Positions 1 through 6,694 of a DNA stretch of 8,120 nucleotides are shown in pieces (the first letter of the stretch is position 1; each line of letters begins with the position of its first letter). The notes beneath the pieces were generated by a model that saw only the letters and a list, made by a program, of their open reading frames with translations, did no database searches and was not told where the DNA came from. Made by a program: the position numbers and the translations under genes. Source of the DNA: an uncultured Eubacterium sp. (GTDB taxonomy: Bacteria > Bacillota > Clostridia > Lachnospirales > Lachnospiraceae). The stretch covers positions 1-8,120 of the forward strand of contig URKY01000072.1 of the NCBI GenBank assembly GCA_900548465.1. The letters run 5' to 3'.

Positions 1-1269
1 TCCATCCATGTAGGACACTTTTTCAATCTTATATGGTAAATCAGGAATTCTCTGTTCTTCCATTAATATTCTCTTAATTTCTGCCTTCTTTTCAACACTA
101 AACTTATAATCTCTCTCCTCCATATATATGCTTCCGCATTCAGCTTCAATGTCTTTATATATTTCGGATATCTTTCGTCCTGTAACAGCTATCATTTCTA
201 TCAAAAGCATAGCTGCATAAATACCGTCTTTTCCATTAATATGGCCTCTTACGGTTAGTCCACCGGAGGATTCCCCTCCTATAACAGCATCTACTTCAGT
301 CATTTTTGCTGAAATATATTTAAATCCTACAGGAACTTCATAGCATTGTTCTCCAAATTTCTTAGCCACTTTATCAAGCATGTGGGTTGTTGCAACATTC
401 CTTACTACAGCTCCATGCCATCCCTTATATTTTACCAGATAATAGTATAATAACACAAGAATATCATTTGGATGTAAATATCTTCCTGTATCGTCAATTA
501 CACCTATTCTGTCAGCATCACCGTCTGTTGCAATACCAATATCAAAGTTATAATCCATAACTCTTGTTATAAGTCCTCTAAGGGTTGTAGCTGTTGGAGA
601 TGGCAATTTTCCTCCAAACAAAGTATCATGATTATCATGGATTGTTTCCACATCACATCTTGATGTAAGAAGCAGTGTTTTAAGTGGGATTTCCGACACT
701 CCATACATTGGATCCAATGCAACCCTTAATCCTGCATTTCTAATAGCATCCATGTCAACATTTGCAATAATGTTATCAAGATACTCATTTAACGGATATA
801 TTTCTTCAATAAGTCCTTCCTTAACAGCCTCATCATAATCCATTTCCTTTACATCTTCAGGTTTGATTTTCGAAGCGTATTTTTCGATTTCGTTAGTCTG
901 TTCCTTGTCCGCATCCCTTCCGCCATAAGTAAATACTTTTATGCCATTGTAAATAGCCTGATTATGACTTGCGGTAACCATCATTCCATATGGCATTTCA
1001 TGTTTTTCTACATAATACATAATTAATGGTGTCGGGGCTGCCTTATTAACAAGCATTGTCTTTATTCCTTCAGCAGCAAATACCTGTCCGCTCCATTTCA
1101 TTGCTTCTTTTGAAAGGAATCGTTTATCATAGCCTATAATCATGCCTTTGTCTGTTTTTCCTTCAGCCTTCATCTTGTTGCACATAGCTTTTGCCAATAA
1201 TTGAATGTTGCTTTTGATAAACTCATCACCTATTACGGCTCTCCAACCACCTGTTCCAAACTGTATCAT
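1..1269 (-). CDS. Phosphoglucomutase/phosphomannomutase-family (alpha-D-phosphohexomutase), 3' end outside window
   Basis: 423 codons are visible, running off the left edge with no stop. The family is usually about 450-480 residues, so most of the protein is here. Seen: N-terminal MIQFGTGGWRA; catalytic phosphoserine loop TASHNQAIYNGIK at residues 99-111 (Ser101); metal-binding loop DGDADR at 249-254; sugar-recognition loop GGESSGG at 331-337. The C-terminal phosphate-binding domain should lie beyond the edge. Family knowledge: a cytosolic Mg-dependent enzyme interconverting hexose-1- and hexose-6-phosphates through a phosphoserine. The ATG at 1269 is preceded by GGGAAGGA (1279-1286) with a 9-base spacer. 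It starts 30 bases after the stop of the GH94 phosphorylase with no terminator between, so it is very likely its operon partner, acting on the released sugar-1-phosphate. Whether that is glucose or GlcNAc phosphate is not decided by sequence. Oddity: Gln104 stands where the loop normally has Pro (SHNP). Confidence 0.93.
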   Translation of the reverse strand, partial: MIQFGTGGWRAVIGDEFIKSNIQLLAKAMCNKMKAEGKTDKGMIIGYDKRFLSKEAMKWSGQVFAAEGIKTMLVNKAAPTPLIMYYVEKHEMPYGMMVTASHNQAIYNGIKVFTYGGRDADKEQTNEIEKYASKIKPEDVKEMDYDEAVKEGLIEEIYPLNEYLDNIIANVDMDAIRNAGLRVALDPMYGVSEIPLKTLLLTSRCDVETIHDNHDTLFGGKLPSPTATTLRGLITRVMDYNFDIGIATDGDADRIGVIDDTGRYLHPNDILVLLYYYLVKYKGWHGAVVRNVATTHMLDKVAKKFGEQCYEVPVGFKYISAKMTEVDAVIGGESSGGLTVRGHINGKDGIYAAMLLIEMIAVTGRKISEIYKDIEAECGSIYMEERDYKFSVEKKAEIKRILMEEQRIPDLPYKIEKVSYMDG

Positions 1270-1299
1270 ATTATCACATCCTTCCCTGTACTTTTTATA

Positions 1300-3693
1300 T
1301 TAACCAAGAACAACTTCTACTTCATTTATGCTTCCTTTTAGCTGTACATTTATCGCATCAACTTCTTCACCATTTAATTTAATGGTCTTAACTCCTTTCA
1401 TAACTGAATCCGGATTTAAAACTTTTATGTTATAAGTAGCACCTCTCCACTTTCTTGTTACTAAAAATTCTTTCCAATCAGAAGGTATGCACGGATTAAT
1501 GTTTAATGTTTCAAAATCAGGTCTGATGCCCAGCATATATCTTGTAGCCGAAAAATATGACCAACCGCCTGAGCCTGTCATAAATGGATGTCTTGCTCTT
1601 CCAAATGCTGTATGATCTTTTCCAACAACAAACTGACAATATGAATATGGCTCCGACTCTCTTATTTCAATCATATCATTTTGTAAATATGGACAAAGAG
1701 AATTGTAATATTCCATTGCCCTGTCGCCTCTTCCAAGAACACATTCCGCAGCCCATGCCCAAGGATTTGGATGTGAGAAAATAGAACCATTCTCTTTTAG
1801 TCCCGGATATACTCTTGTTACAAATCCAATGTCATCATCAGGAACTGTGTAGGATGGTGCATTAAGCATTATTCCATAAGGTGTTGCAAGATAATCATGA
1901 ACACTGTCCATTGCTTTTATACCCTTTTCGTAATCTGACGCCCCGGATAAAACAGCCCATGCATTGCTTTCAAGATGCACTTTTCCTTCTTTATCTTCTT
2001 TTGTTCCAATTTTCTTTAAGTTCTTTGTAATACCTCTTATATACCAGTCGCCGTCCCATAACTGCTCATCACATACTTTTTTAACTTTAGCCGCCATTTC
2101 GGTATATTTTTGAACATCATCATGTCTTCCAAGGTATTCTGCAAGTTCAATGAAATTATTAATTGCCCAATAATGAAGGAAGGAAACCATTGCACTCTCT
2201 CCACCGCCTAAGTTAAGGCAGTCGTTCCAATCAGCTCTCAAACCTTTGCAAACTCCTGTTTTTCCAACTTCCCTTGCTGAAAAATCAAGAATGCTCTTCA
2301 TATGGTCATACACTGTATCTCTGCCCTTATCGGCATAATTAATTTCCATGTCCGCGAATTCTATTTCGCCGGTTTCTTTAATATATTCCACAATAGATGG
2401 AACCAGCCACAATGCATCATCAGAACATGCATCTTCAATTCCATGTATAATATCTTTTTTGTTAATCCCCGGAATTACTGTAGGTGACTTAAAAGGCTTT
2501 TTCTTATCTTTCTTTTCTTCAAACCATTCCGGGGAGAACAAATGAAGTCCGTATCCCTCTGATACAAGACCGTTTAGTAATTGCACTATTCTTTCTTTAC
2601 ATTTATCAGGATTTGAATGCGGTATCGTCATGGCATCCTGCGCCGTATCTCTGTATCCAAGTCCTGTTCTTCCACCAACTTCAATAAATGAAGCAAATCT
2701 TGAAAACATTATATTTACTTCTGACTGATAAAGATTCCAAATGTTAATCATCGTGTTCATACCTTCATTCGGAGTTTTTATCTGAAGTCTTGATAATTTT
2801 TCTTCCCAATATTCTTCCAACCGGTTATATGCCTTATCTACATTGGCTAAATCGCTATATTTTTCTTTTATTTTTTCGCCCTGTTCTCTGTTTCCTTCAC
2901 CAAGCATAAATACAAGACGAATTTCTTCTCCTGGCTGTAATACAATATTCTTCTGTAATGAACCACAGTGGTTGTTTCCTTTCTCAAAAGAACCACTGCA
3001 TTGTCCGTTTATAACAGCCACAGGATTATCTTCCGTATGATATAATCCAATAAATTTATCTCTTAAGCAGTCAAATCCGTCCGGTTCAAAGTTTGAGGCA
3101 AAATACTGATAGCCGAATTCTTCATAAAACAGATCATGTTCTATTATTCCTTTGTCATATGATGAACCTGCGCAGTAAAGACTCATCTGGAAATTCTGAT
3201 TATCAATCATAATATGATGGAATGAAAACTCACAAAATGAAAAAACGCTTAAATTTCTAGGCTTATCATCTGTATTTTTAATTACTACGTCCCACAATTC
3301 CACGTCGTCATCAATTGGAACCGACATTTTCTGGCTTGCCTTGATTTTGTCATATAAACACTCATAAATTGAATATGACAGTCCATGTCTGCATTTATAC
3401 TCTGCTTTATCAAGAGGCTTTCCAACAGGCTGCCATGAAATGCTGAAATAATCACCATTATCATTATCTCTTATATAAACATAATGCCCCGGTCTGTCCA
3501 TTGGCACTGCGTTTCCTCTAAAACGTGTTACCCTGTGATACTCAGGTGATTTGTAGAACATATAGCCCCCCGCCGTATGATTGATAACTACACATGTATC
3601 CTTCACTCCTAAATAGTTTGTCCAAGATGTAGGCAACGCTACATTGTCAATTACATACTCCTTTTTTTCATTATCAAAATGTCCGTACTTCAT
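1300..3693 (-). CDS. GH94 inverting disaccharide phosphorylase, probably N,N'-diacetylchitobiose phosphorylase type
   Basis: The 797-residue product has the normal length for GH94 cellobiose/chitobiose phosphorylases (about 800). It is cytosolic, with no signal peptide or TM segment. Layout by family: N-terminal beta-sandwich (about 1-270), linker helices, (alpha/alpha)6 barrel (about 305-715), C-terminal beta domain. Seen: substrate motif GYRDTAQD (346-353); RADWNDCLNLGGGES (486-500) with the presumed general acid Asp491; KENGSIFSHPNPW (633-645) with a phosphate-site His641; TGSGGW (706-711). From memory the sequence follows the Vibrio chitobiose phosphorylase much more closely than clostridial cellobiose phosphorylases, for instance in RPGHYVY, DNQNFQMSLY, KSPTVIPG and TRVYPG. 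The expected reaction is chitobiose plus phosphate giving GlcNAc-1-phosphate plus GlcNAc. Cellobiose or cellobionate cannot be excluded. The start has AAGGAGG (3700-3706) six bases upstream. It is the first gene of a two-gene unit with the phosphohexomutase. Confidence 0.92.
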   Translation of the reverse strand: MKYGHFDNEKKEYVIDNVALPTSWTNYLGVKDTCVVINHTAGGYMFYKSPEYHRVTRFRGNAVPMDRPGHYVYIRDNDNGDYFSISWQPVGKPLDKAEYKCRHGLSYSIYECLYDKIKASQKMSVPIDDDVELWDVVIKNTDDKPRNLSVFSFCEFSFHHIMIDNQNFQMSLYCAGSSYDKGIIEHDLFYEEFGYQYFASNFEPDGFDCLRDKFIGLYHTEDNPVAVINGQCSGSFEKGNNHCGSLQKNIVLQPGEEIRLVFMLGEGNREQGEKIKEKYSDLANVDKAYNRLEEYWEEKLSRLQIKTPNEGMNTMINIWNLYQSEVNIMFSRFASFIEVGGRTGLGYRDTAQDAMTIPHSNPDKCKERIVQLLNGLVSEGYGLHLFSPEWFEEKKDKKKPFKSPTVIPGINKKDIIHGIEDACSDDALWLVPSIVEYIKETGEIEFADMEINYADKGRDTVYDHMKSILDFSAREVGKTGVCKGLRADWNDCLNLGGGESAMVSFLHYWAINNFIELAEYLGRHDDVQKYTEMAAKVKKVCDEQLWDGDWYIRGITKNLKKIGTKEDKEGKVHLESNAWAVLSGASDYEKGIKAMDSVHDYLATPYGIMLNAPSYTVPDDDIGFVTRVYPGLKENGSIFSHPNPWAWAAECVLGRGDRAMEYYNSLCPYLQNDMIEIRESEPYSYCQFVVGKDHTAFGRARHPFMTGSGGWSYFSATRYMLGIRPDFETLNINPCIPSDWKEFLVTRKWRGATYNIKVLNPDSVMKGVKTIKLNGEEVDAINVQLKGSINEVEVVLG

Positions 3694-3699
3694 AAAAAT

Positions 3700-3746
3700 C
3701 CTCCTTATCTAGTTTTCATTATAAACATGATTTTTCAGAAAAAGAA
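3700..3746 (-). promoter_or_regulatory. Putative promoter and strong ribosome site of the GH94-mutase operon
   Basis: On the minus strand a perfect TATAAT lies at 3718-3723. A poor -35 (TTCTTT, 3741-3746) sits at 17-base spacing. AAGGAGG (3700-3706) follows, six bases before the GH94 ATG. The predicted 5' leader would be only about 20 bases. The weak -35 would fit activator dependence, but I see no convincing catabolite-response (cre) site or LacI-type palindrome nearby. The ribosome site is secure; the promoter is tentative. Confidence 0.45.
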
Positions 3747-3975
3747 TGACTATGTTTGTTTATAATTTTTCTCATTTTGGCAAAAATATATAGTCTGGTG
3801 TTTTGATTTGAAATTTTCTTTAATTCCGTGGGGATTATGATTGGATTGTCTATTGTGTGAGGATTATTTTTGAATTATATTTTAATTTTGTGAGGGAAGA
3901 TGGGGAATTACAAGGATACTTGTAAATATTTTGTTGCATCTATGTATCTACAAATTCAATGAATTATAAATAAGC
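3747..3975. other. Intergenic, no gene seen
   Basis: AT-rich sequence upstream of the GH94 operon, with no reading frame worth calling. The only pattern is three loosely similar G-rich words on the plus strand: GTGGGGATTAT at 3828, GTGAGGATTAT at 3857 and GTGAGGGAAGA at 3890. They could be regulator half-sites, but the spacings (29 and 33 bases) are not regular. Confidence 0.4.
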
Positions 3976-4020
3976 AAAAAAATACAGGGAGATAGTTTTG
4001 AATCTACTATCATCCCTGTA
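3976..4020 (-). terminator. Rho-independent terminator
   Basis: TACAGGGA-GATAGT (3983-3996) pairs with ACTATC-A-TCCCTGTA (4006-4020): 14 base pairs with a single-base bulge and a 9-base loop. On the minus strand it is followed by a run of seven T (A-run 3976-3982). It does not close any called gene. The zinc-ribbon gene upstream already has its own terminator at 4419-4454, so this one implies a separate small transcription unit between the two. Confidence 0.8.
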
Positions 4021-4062
4021 GTCTTTATAAAAAATTGAAATATCCTAATAATCGTGATTTCT

Positions 4063-4117
4063 TTCATTTAAATGAATTACGCTAATCATGCAAGATTCTT
4101 AAGATTCTTGCGTAATT
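4063..4117. repeat. Cluster of palindromes
   Basis: TTCATTTAAATGAA (4063-4076) is a perfect 14-bp palindrome. GCAAGATTCTT/AAGATTCTTGC (4090-4111) is an almost perfect 22-bp palindrome with one symmetric mismatch. AATTACGC (4075-4082) is repeated in inverse orientation at 4110-4117 and brackets the second palindrome. In RNA this could form a compact stem-loop. It lies in the unit between the two terminators. There is no T-tract on either side, so it is not called a terminator. Confidence 0.5.
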
Positions 4118-4159
4118 ATTTCATCAAAAATCCTAATACAGAACTCAGATTACAAAAAA

Positions 4160-4342
4160 TCAAATACATATATCATAAAATGTGTAAATCATCATTAATA
4201 TTGCAAATCCACCAGCTATTATTACGCCAAGACAAGAAATTGTTTTAGAAAATGTGTAATCTCCCCATTACTCGTTAAAAATAACAAACACTATTACACA
4301 AAGGTTAAACAAGATATTATAAATTGTGTAATTTACGACCAC
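4160..4342 (-). pseudogene. Possible decayed short membrane-protein ORF (one in-frame stop)
   Basis: From a GTG at 4340-4342 the frame encodes 24 residues (VVVNYTIYNILFNLCVIVFV then IFNE), meets TAA at 4268-4270, and continues with 35 residues (WGDYTFSKTISCLGVIIAGG then FAILMMIYTFYDICI) to TGA at 4160-4162. Both halves are strongly hydrophobic, like two TM helices with polar flanks. There is no good ribosome site, and the second half has no usable start before its internal methionines. The Y-T dipeptide recurs every 24 codons. This could be a broken small membrane gene or chance hydrophobicity in AT-rich DNA. I recognise no family. Confidence 0.25.
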
Positions 4343-4418
4343 AAGTTATCTTAAAAATACTATTAATACACTAACCACCCATTTTCCCCACAATCATCCT
4401 GACATATACAAGTTTTTT

Positions 4419-4454
4419 AAAAAGGCTATCTCACTTGAGCGGTGAGGTAGCCTT
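4419..4454 (-). terminator. Rho-independent terminator of the zinc-ribbon gene
   Basis: AAGGCTATCTCAC (4422-4434) and GTGAGGTAGCCTT (4442-4454) form a 13-bp stem with one mismatch (A-C on the minus strand) and a 7-base loop. On the minus strand it is followed by T's (A-run 4419-4423). It begins seven bases after the stop of the 4461-5144 gene. Confidence 0.88.
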
Positions 4455-4460
4455 GGAATT

Positions 4461-5144
4461 TTATTTACCATGATATGTAATTACGATTGGAACATTAGGT
4501 CTATAAACTTTTCCACCAGAAGTTATGCTCTCTCCATTAACTGTTATAGAATCTACCATACTTGGTTTTTGTAATAAACCTAAAGTAATGTCATGCATAT
4601 TTACTGACTTTATATTAGTAAACCCTGCGCTACTAATTGCATTCTCAACAACTGTATATGATTTTTCATCGTATGGAAAGACTGACTTAGGAAACCTAAT
4701 GCCACCATTAGCTATTTCTTTCTGTTCATTATCTTTCTCTGGCAATGTCTTAAAAATAAAAATTCCTCCACCAACGATAATTGGTCCGCCTAGAAAGATT
4801 GCTGCATCAAAAGCTGCTAAGATTCCCATCTCATTAAAGAATCCTAAGCCAAGAACAATGATTACAACTATAACACTTGCAATTATCCATAAATTTGTAA
4901 GTATTTTCCAACTACGCTGTTTTTGCTCATTCTGTTTTTCCTGTAATGCTAATTCTTTTAGTCGAATTTCTCTATCAAATTCGGCTTGCTTTATTTTTGC
5001 TTCATCAACGATTCGTTGTGTACTTCTATAATCATCAAGCATGATTTTAGCACCACAATACTGACAAAATGCAAAATCCCTATTGTCATCCTCAATAGTT
5101 AAATTTGCATTACAATTCGGACAATTACATGTTCTCATATGCAT
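4461..5144 (-). CDS. Zinc-ribbon, two-TM protein with PASTA-like C-terminal domain, function unknown
   Basis: 227 residues. Seen in order: a zinc ribbon with CPNC (8-11) and CQYC (27-30) knuckles; a charged helical, probably coiled-coil stretch (about 41-79); two hydrophobic segments (about 83-102 and 107-132) with a short turn; then a soluble domain (about 150-227) with a YTVVENAISSAGFTNI core and a V-I-T-Y-H ending. That last pattern is like PASTA-type repeats common in small Firmicute membrane proteins. Topology inference: ribbon and C-terminal domain on the same side, presumably cytoplasmic for the ribbon. No enzymatic motif is present. Start: ATG at 5144 has GAGG only four bases upstream, whereas the second ATG (5138, residue 3) has a 10-base spacing, so the true start may be two codons later. 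It lies 61 bases after the 49-codon gene and ends at a strong terminator. Architecture is clear; role is unknown. Confidence 0.85.
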   Translation of the reverse strand: MHMRTCNCPNCNANLTIEDDNRDFAFCQYCGAKIMLDDYRSTQRIVDEAKIKQAEFDREIRLKELALQEKQNEQKQRSWKILTNLWIIASVIVVIIVLGLGFFNEMGILAAFDAAIFLGGPIIVGGGIFIFKTLPEKDNEQKEIANGGIRFPKSVFPYDEKSYTVVENAISSAGFTNIKSVNMHDITLGLLQKPSMVDSITVNGESITSGGKVYRPNVPIVITYHGK

Positions 5145-5205
5145 TTAACCTCGCAAATTCGTAAACTAGCTTTATTTTAGCACATTATGTAAAAATTGTG
5201 TACTA

Positions 5206-5355
5206 CTATTTTCGTTCTTTGATGACTGCTTCTATAACATCTCTGTATTTTTGAGGTAAGTCAAATGCTTCATATAATTCTTGATTGGTGTAGATTTGGT
5301 CAAACTTGGCATCTTTTACCTTGAAGATAGAGCCACTACCATTTGCTCTTCTCAT
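5206..5355 (-). CDS. 49-residue protein with integrase-like N-terminus (possible integrase remnant)
   Basis: The product is MRRANGSGSIFKVKD (1-15) followed by a charged, helix-prone tail ending EAVIKERK, then tandem TAG TAG stops (5206-5208 and 5203-5205). Initiation looks genuine: AGGAGG at 5363-5368 with a 7-base spacer before ATG. The first dozen residues resemble the arm-type DNA-binding start of tyrosine integrases from clostridial mobile elements (R-A-N-G-x-G-S-I-x-K). No catalytic domain follows, and the rest resembles nothing I know. It may be an integrase reduced by deletion, a short DNA-binding protein, or an unrelated small gene. It lies 61 bases upstream of the zinc-ribbon gene with no terminator between, so the two are probably cotranscribed. 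Existence of the ORF is well supported; the integrase link is tentative. Confidence 0.6.
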   Translation of the reverse strand: MRRANGSGSIFKVKDAKFDQIYTNQELYEAFDLPQKYRDVIEAVIKERK

Positions 5356-5368
5356 TTTAATACCTCCT
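5356..5368 (-). promoter_or_regulatory. Strong ribosome binding site of the 49-codon gene
   Basis: TAGGAGGT with AGGAGG at 5363-5368 and a 7-base AT-only spacer to ATG at 5355. This is one of the best-matched sites in the window and is the main reason to accept so short a gene. Upstream (5369-5496) is AT-rich with no gene. I could not settle on a promoter; TTGAGA near 5421 with poor -10 matches is the nearest candidate. Confidence 0.65.
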
Positions 5369-5496
5369 AGAAAATTTTTACATAATTAAATATTTACACT
5401 TACATTAATTCTCAAACAGGTATTAAAACTCAACTTTCTTACATATTTTAGACTAATTTAATATGATTTCACTGGTCTTATATTTATTCTTAAATT

Positions 5497-5549
5497 AAAA
5501 AATATACTCACCTAAAACAGTTAAACCACTGAGTCAGGTGAGTATATTT
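5497..5549 (-). terminator. Terminator-like 14-bp stem after the GGGtGRT operon
   Basis: AAATATACTCACCT (5500-5513) and AGGTGAGTATATTT (5536-5549) are perfect inverted repeats. The 22-base interior holds a small CAGT/ACTG stem (5518-5531). On the minus strand the stem runs into T's (A-run 5497-5502, then AATTTA). The large loop makes it less canonical than the other two. It lies about 120 bases past the GGGtGRT stop and is the only candidate terminator there. Confidence 0.65.
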
Positions 5550-5609
5550 GGGTGTTATGGGTGTTACGATTGAGAGTTATTTGGGTGCTACGTGGGTGTT
5601 ATAAACACC
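5550..5609. repeat. Four GGGTGYTAY direct repeats plus a small hairpin
   Basis: GGGTGTTAT (5550), GGGTGTTAC (5559), GGGTGCTAC (5583) and GGGTGTTAT (5594) are near-identical 9-base words on the plus strand. The last opens a hairpin GGTGTT-ATA-AACACC (5595-5609). They occupy the 3' untranslated stretch between the GGGtGRT stop and the terminator stem. Function unknown: possible protein-binding array, RNA processing region or slippage product. The bases from 5610 to 5668 hold nothing else clear. Confidence 0.5.
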
Positions 5610-5668
5610 AAATCACACCGTTGCATATCATCACACACCCTTAATTTGTCCCGTATTTAAAGGGTTTC

Positions 5669-6679
5669 TTAGAATTTTCCTGCTGTTGCTGCTTCCTCAA
5701 CAGAAACTGCAACTGCAACTGTAGCACCAACCATAGGATTGTTACCCATTCCGATAAGTCCCATCATTTCAACGTGAGCTGGAACTGATGAAGAACCTGC
5801 GAACTGAGCATCTGAATGCATACGTCCTAAAGTATCTGTCATACCATATGAAGCAGGACCTGCAGCCATGTTATCCGGATGAAGTGTACGTCCTGTACCA
5901 CCACCTGATGCTACTGAGAAGTACTTCTTACCCTGTTCGATACATTCTTTCTTGTATGTACCTGCAACCGGGTGCTGGAATCTTGTTGGGTTAGTTGAGT
6001 TACCTGTAATAGATACACCAACGTTTTCGTGATGCATGATTGCAACACCTTCCTGAACATCGTCAGCACCATAACATTTAACTGTTGCACGAAGACCATC
6101 TGAGTAAGCCTTTTCGTATACAACATTTAATTTAGCTTCTTTATAATCGTATTTTGTTTCTACATATGTGAAACCGTTAATTCTTGAAATAATCTGTGCA
6201 GCATCTTTTCCAAGACCATTTAAGATAACTCTTAAAGGTTTCTTACGAACCTTGTTAGCTTTTTCTGCGATACCGATAGCACCTTCAGCAGCTGCAAATG
6301 ATTCGTGACCTGCAAGGAATGCGAAACATTCTGTTTCTTCTTCAAGTAACATCTTTCCTAAGTTACCATGTCCAAGACCTACTTTTCTGTGGTCTGCAAC
6401 AGAACCCGGAATACAGAAAGCCTGAAGACCTTCACCGATTGCTGCAGCAGCATCAGCAGCTCTTCTACAACCTTTCTTAATAGCGATAGCTGCACCTACT
6501 GTATAAGCCCAGCATGCATTTTCAAAACAAATTGGCTGAATCTTCTTAACCTGTTCGTAAACATCTAATCCAGCGTTCTTTGTAATCTTTTCAGCTTCTT
6601 CAATAGAAGCAATTCCATAACTATTTAAAACAGAATTAATCTGGTCAATTCTTCTTTCATATGATTCAAATAATGCCAT
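5669..6679 (-). CDS. GGGtGRT-family protein, function unknown
   Basis: 336 residues, soluble, no signal peptide. The family signature GGGTGRT is at 259-265 inside FSVASGGGTGRTLHPDN. Other conserved-looking blocks are CFENACWAYTVGAA (51-64), GLGHGNLGKM (101-110), FLAGHESFAAAEGAIG (121-136), NGLGKDAAQII (154-164) and SITGNSTNPTRFQHP (223-237). Cys51, Cys56, Cys71, Cys89, Cys118 and several His could bind metal or an Fe-S cluster, but that is inference. The family is known only by name, mainly from anaerobes, and no reaction is established to my knowledge. It follows the NifU-like gene by 12 bases, and its AGGAGG (6688-6693) overlaps that gene's stop, so translation is probably coupled. Codon choice (AAC, TTC, CAC, some CGT) looks like that of a highly expressed gene, unlike the AT-ending codons of the GH94 gene. 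Confidence 0.9.
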   Translation of the reverse strand: MALFESYERRIDQINSVLNSYGIASIEEAEKITKNAGLDVYEQVKKIQPICFENACWAYTVGAAIAIKKGCRRAADAAAAIGEGLQAFCIPGSVADHRKVGLGHGNLGKMLLEEETECFAFLAGHESFAAAEGAIGIAEKANKVRKKPLRVILNGLGKDAAQIISRINGFTYVETKYDYKEAKLNVVYEKAYSDGLRATVKCYGADDVQEGVAIMHHENVGVSITGNSTNPTRFQHPVAGTYKKECIEQGKKYFSVASGGGTGRTLHPDNMAAGPASYGMTDTLGRMHSDAQFAGSSSVPAHVEMMGLIGMGNNPMVGATVAVAVSVEEAATAGKF

Positions 6680-6694
6680 TGTTGTTACCTCCTA
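6680..6694 (-). promoter_or_regulatory. Ribosome site overlapping the upstream stop codon (translational coupling)
   Basis: On the minus strand the NifU-like gene ends in TAG (6694-6692), and that codon's AG is the start of AGGAGG (6693-6688). Eight bases then lead to the GGGtGRT ATG at 6679. Terminating ribosomes would therefore sit on the initiation site, which suggests coupled synthesis of the two proteins. Confidence 0.7.

Noticed and set aside
1584..3040. Short plus-strand frames inside the GH94 gene
   Set aside because: They are antisense to a full-length, motif-complete enzyme and have no ribosome sites or recognisable products.
3778..3783. TTGCCA as a -35 box for the GH94 promoter
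   Set aside because: It is only 13 bases from the nearest TATAAA-like hexamer and far from the perfect TATAAT, so the spacing does not work.
3828..3900. Three G-rich GTGRGGATTAT-like words as operators
   Set aside because: They are neither palindromic nor evenly spaced, and the third diverges. They are too weak to call regulatory sites.
3900..3962. A 20-codon plus-strand ORF starting ATG GGG AAT after a GAGGGAAG sequence
   Set aside because: The purine-rich stretch is too close to the ATG, the peptide has no features, and no promoter or terminator fits that direction.
4525..5031. A 168-codon open frame on the plus strand
   Set aside because: It lies entirely antisense to the zinc-ribbon gene, which has domain structure, terminator and operon context. 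The plus-strand product has low-complexity hydrophobic composition and no recognisable motif.
5788..6568. Several short frames on both strands inside the GGGtGRT gene
   Set aside because: They are shadows of a gene with clear family signature and strong codon bias.
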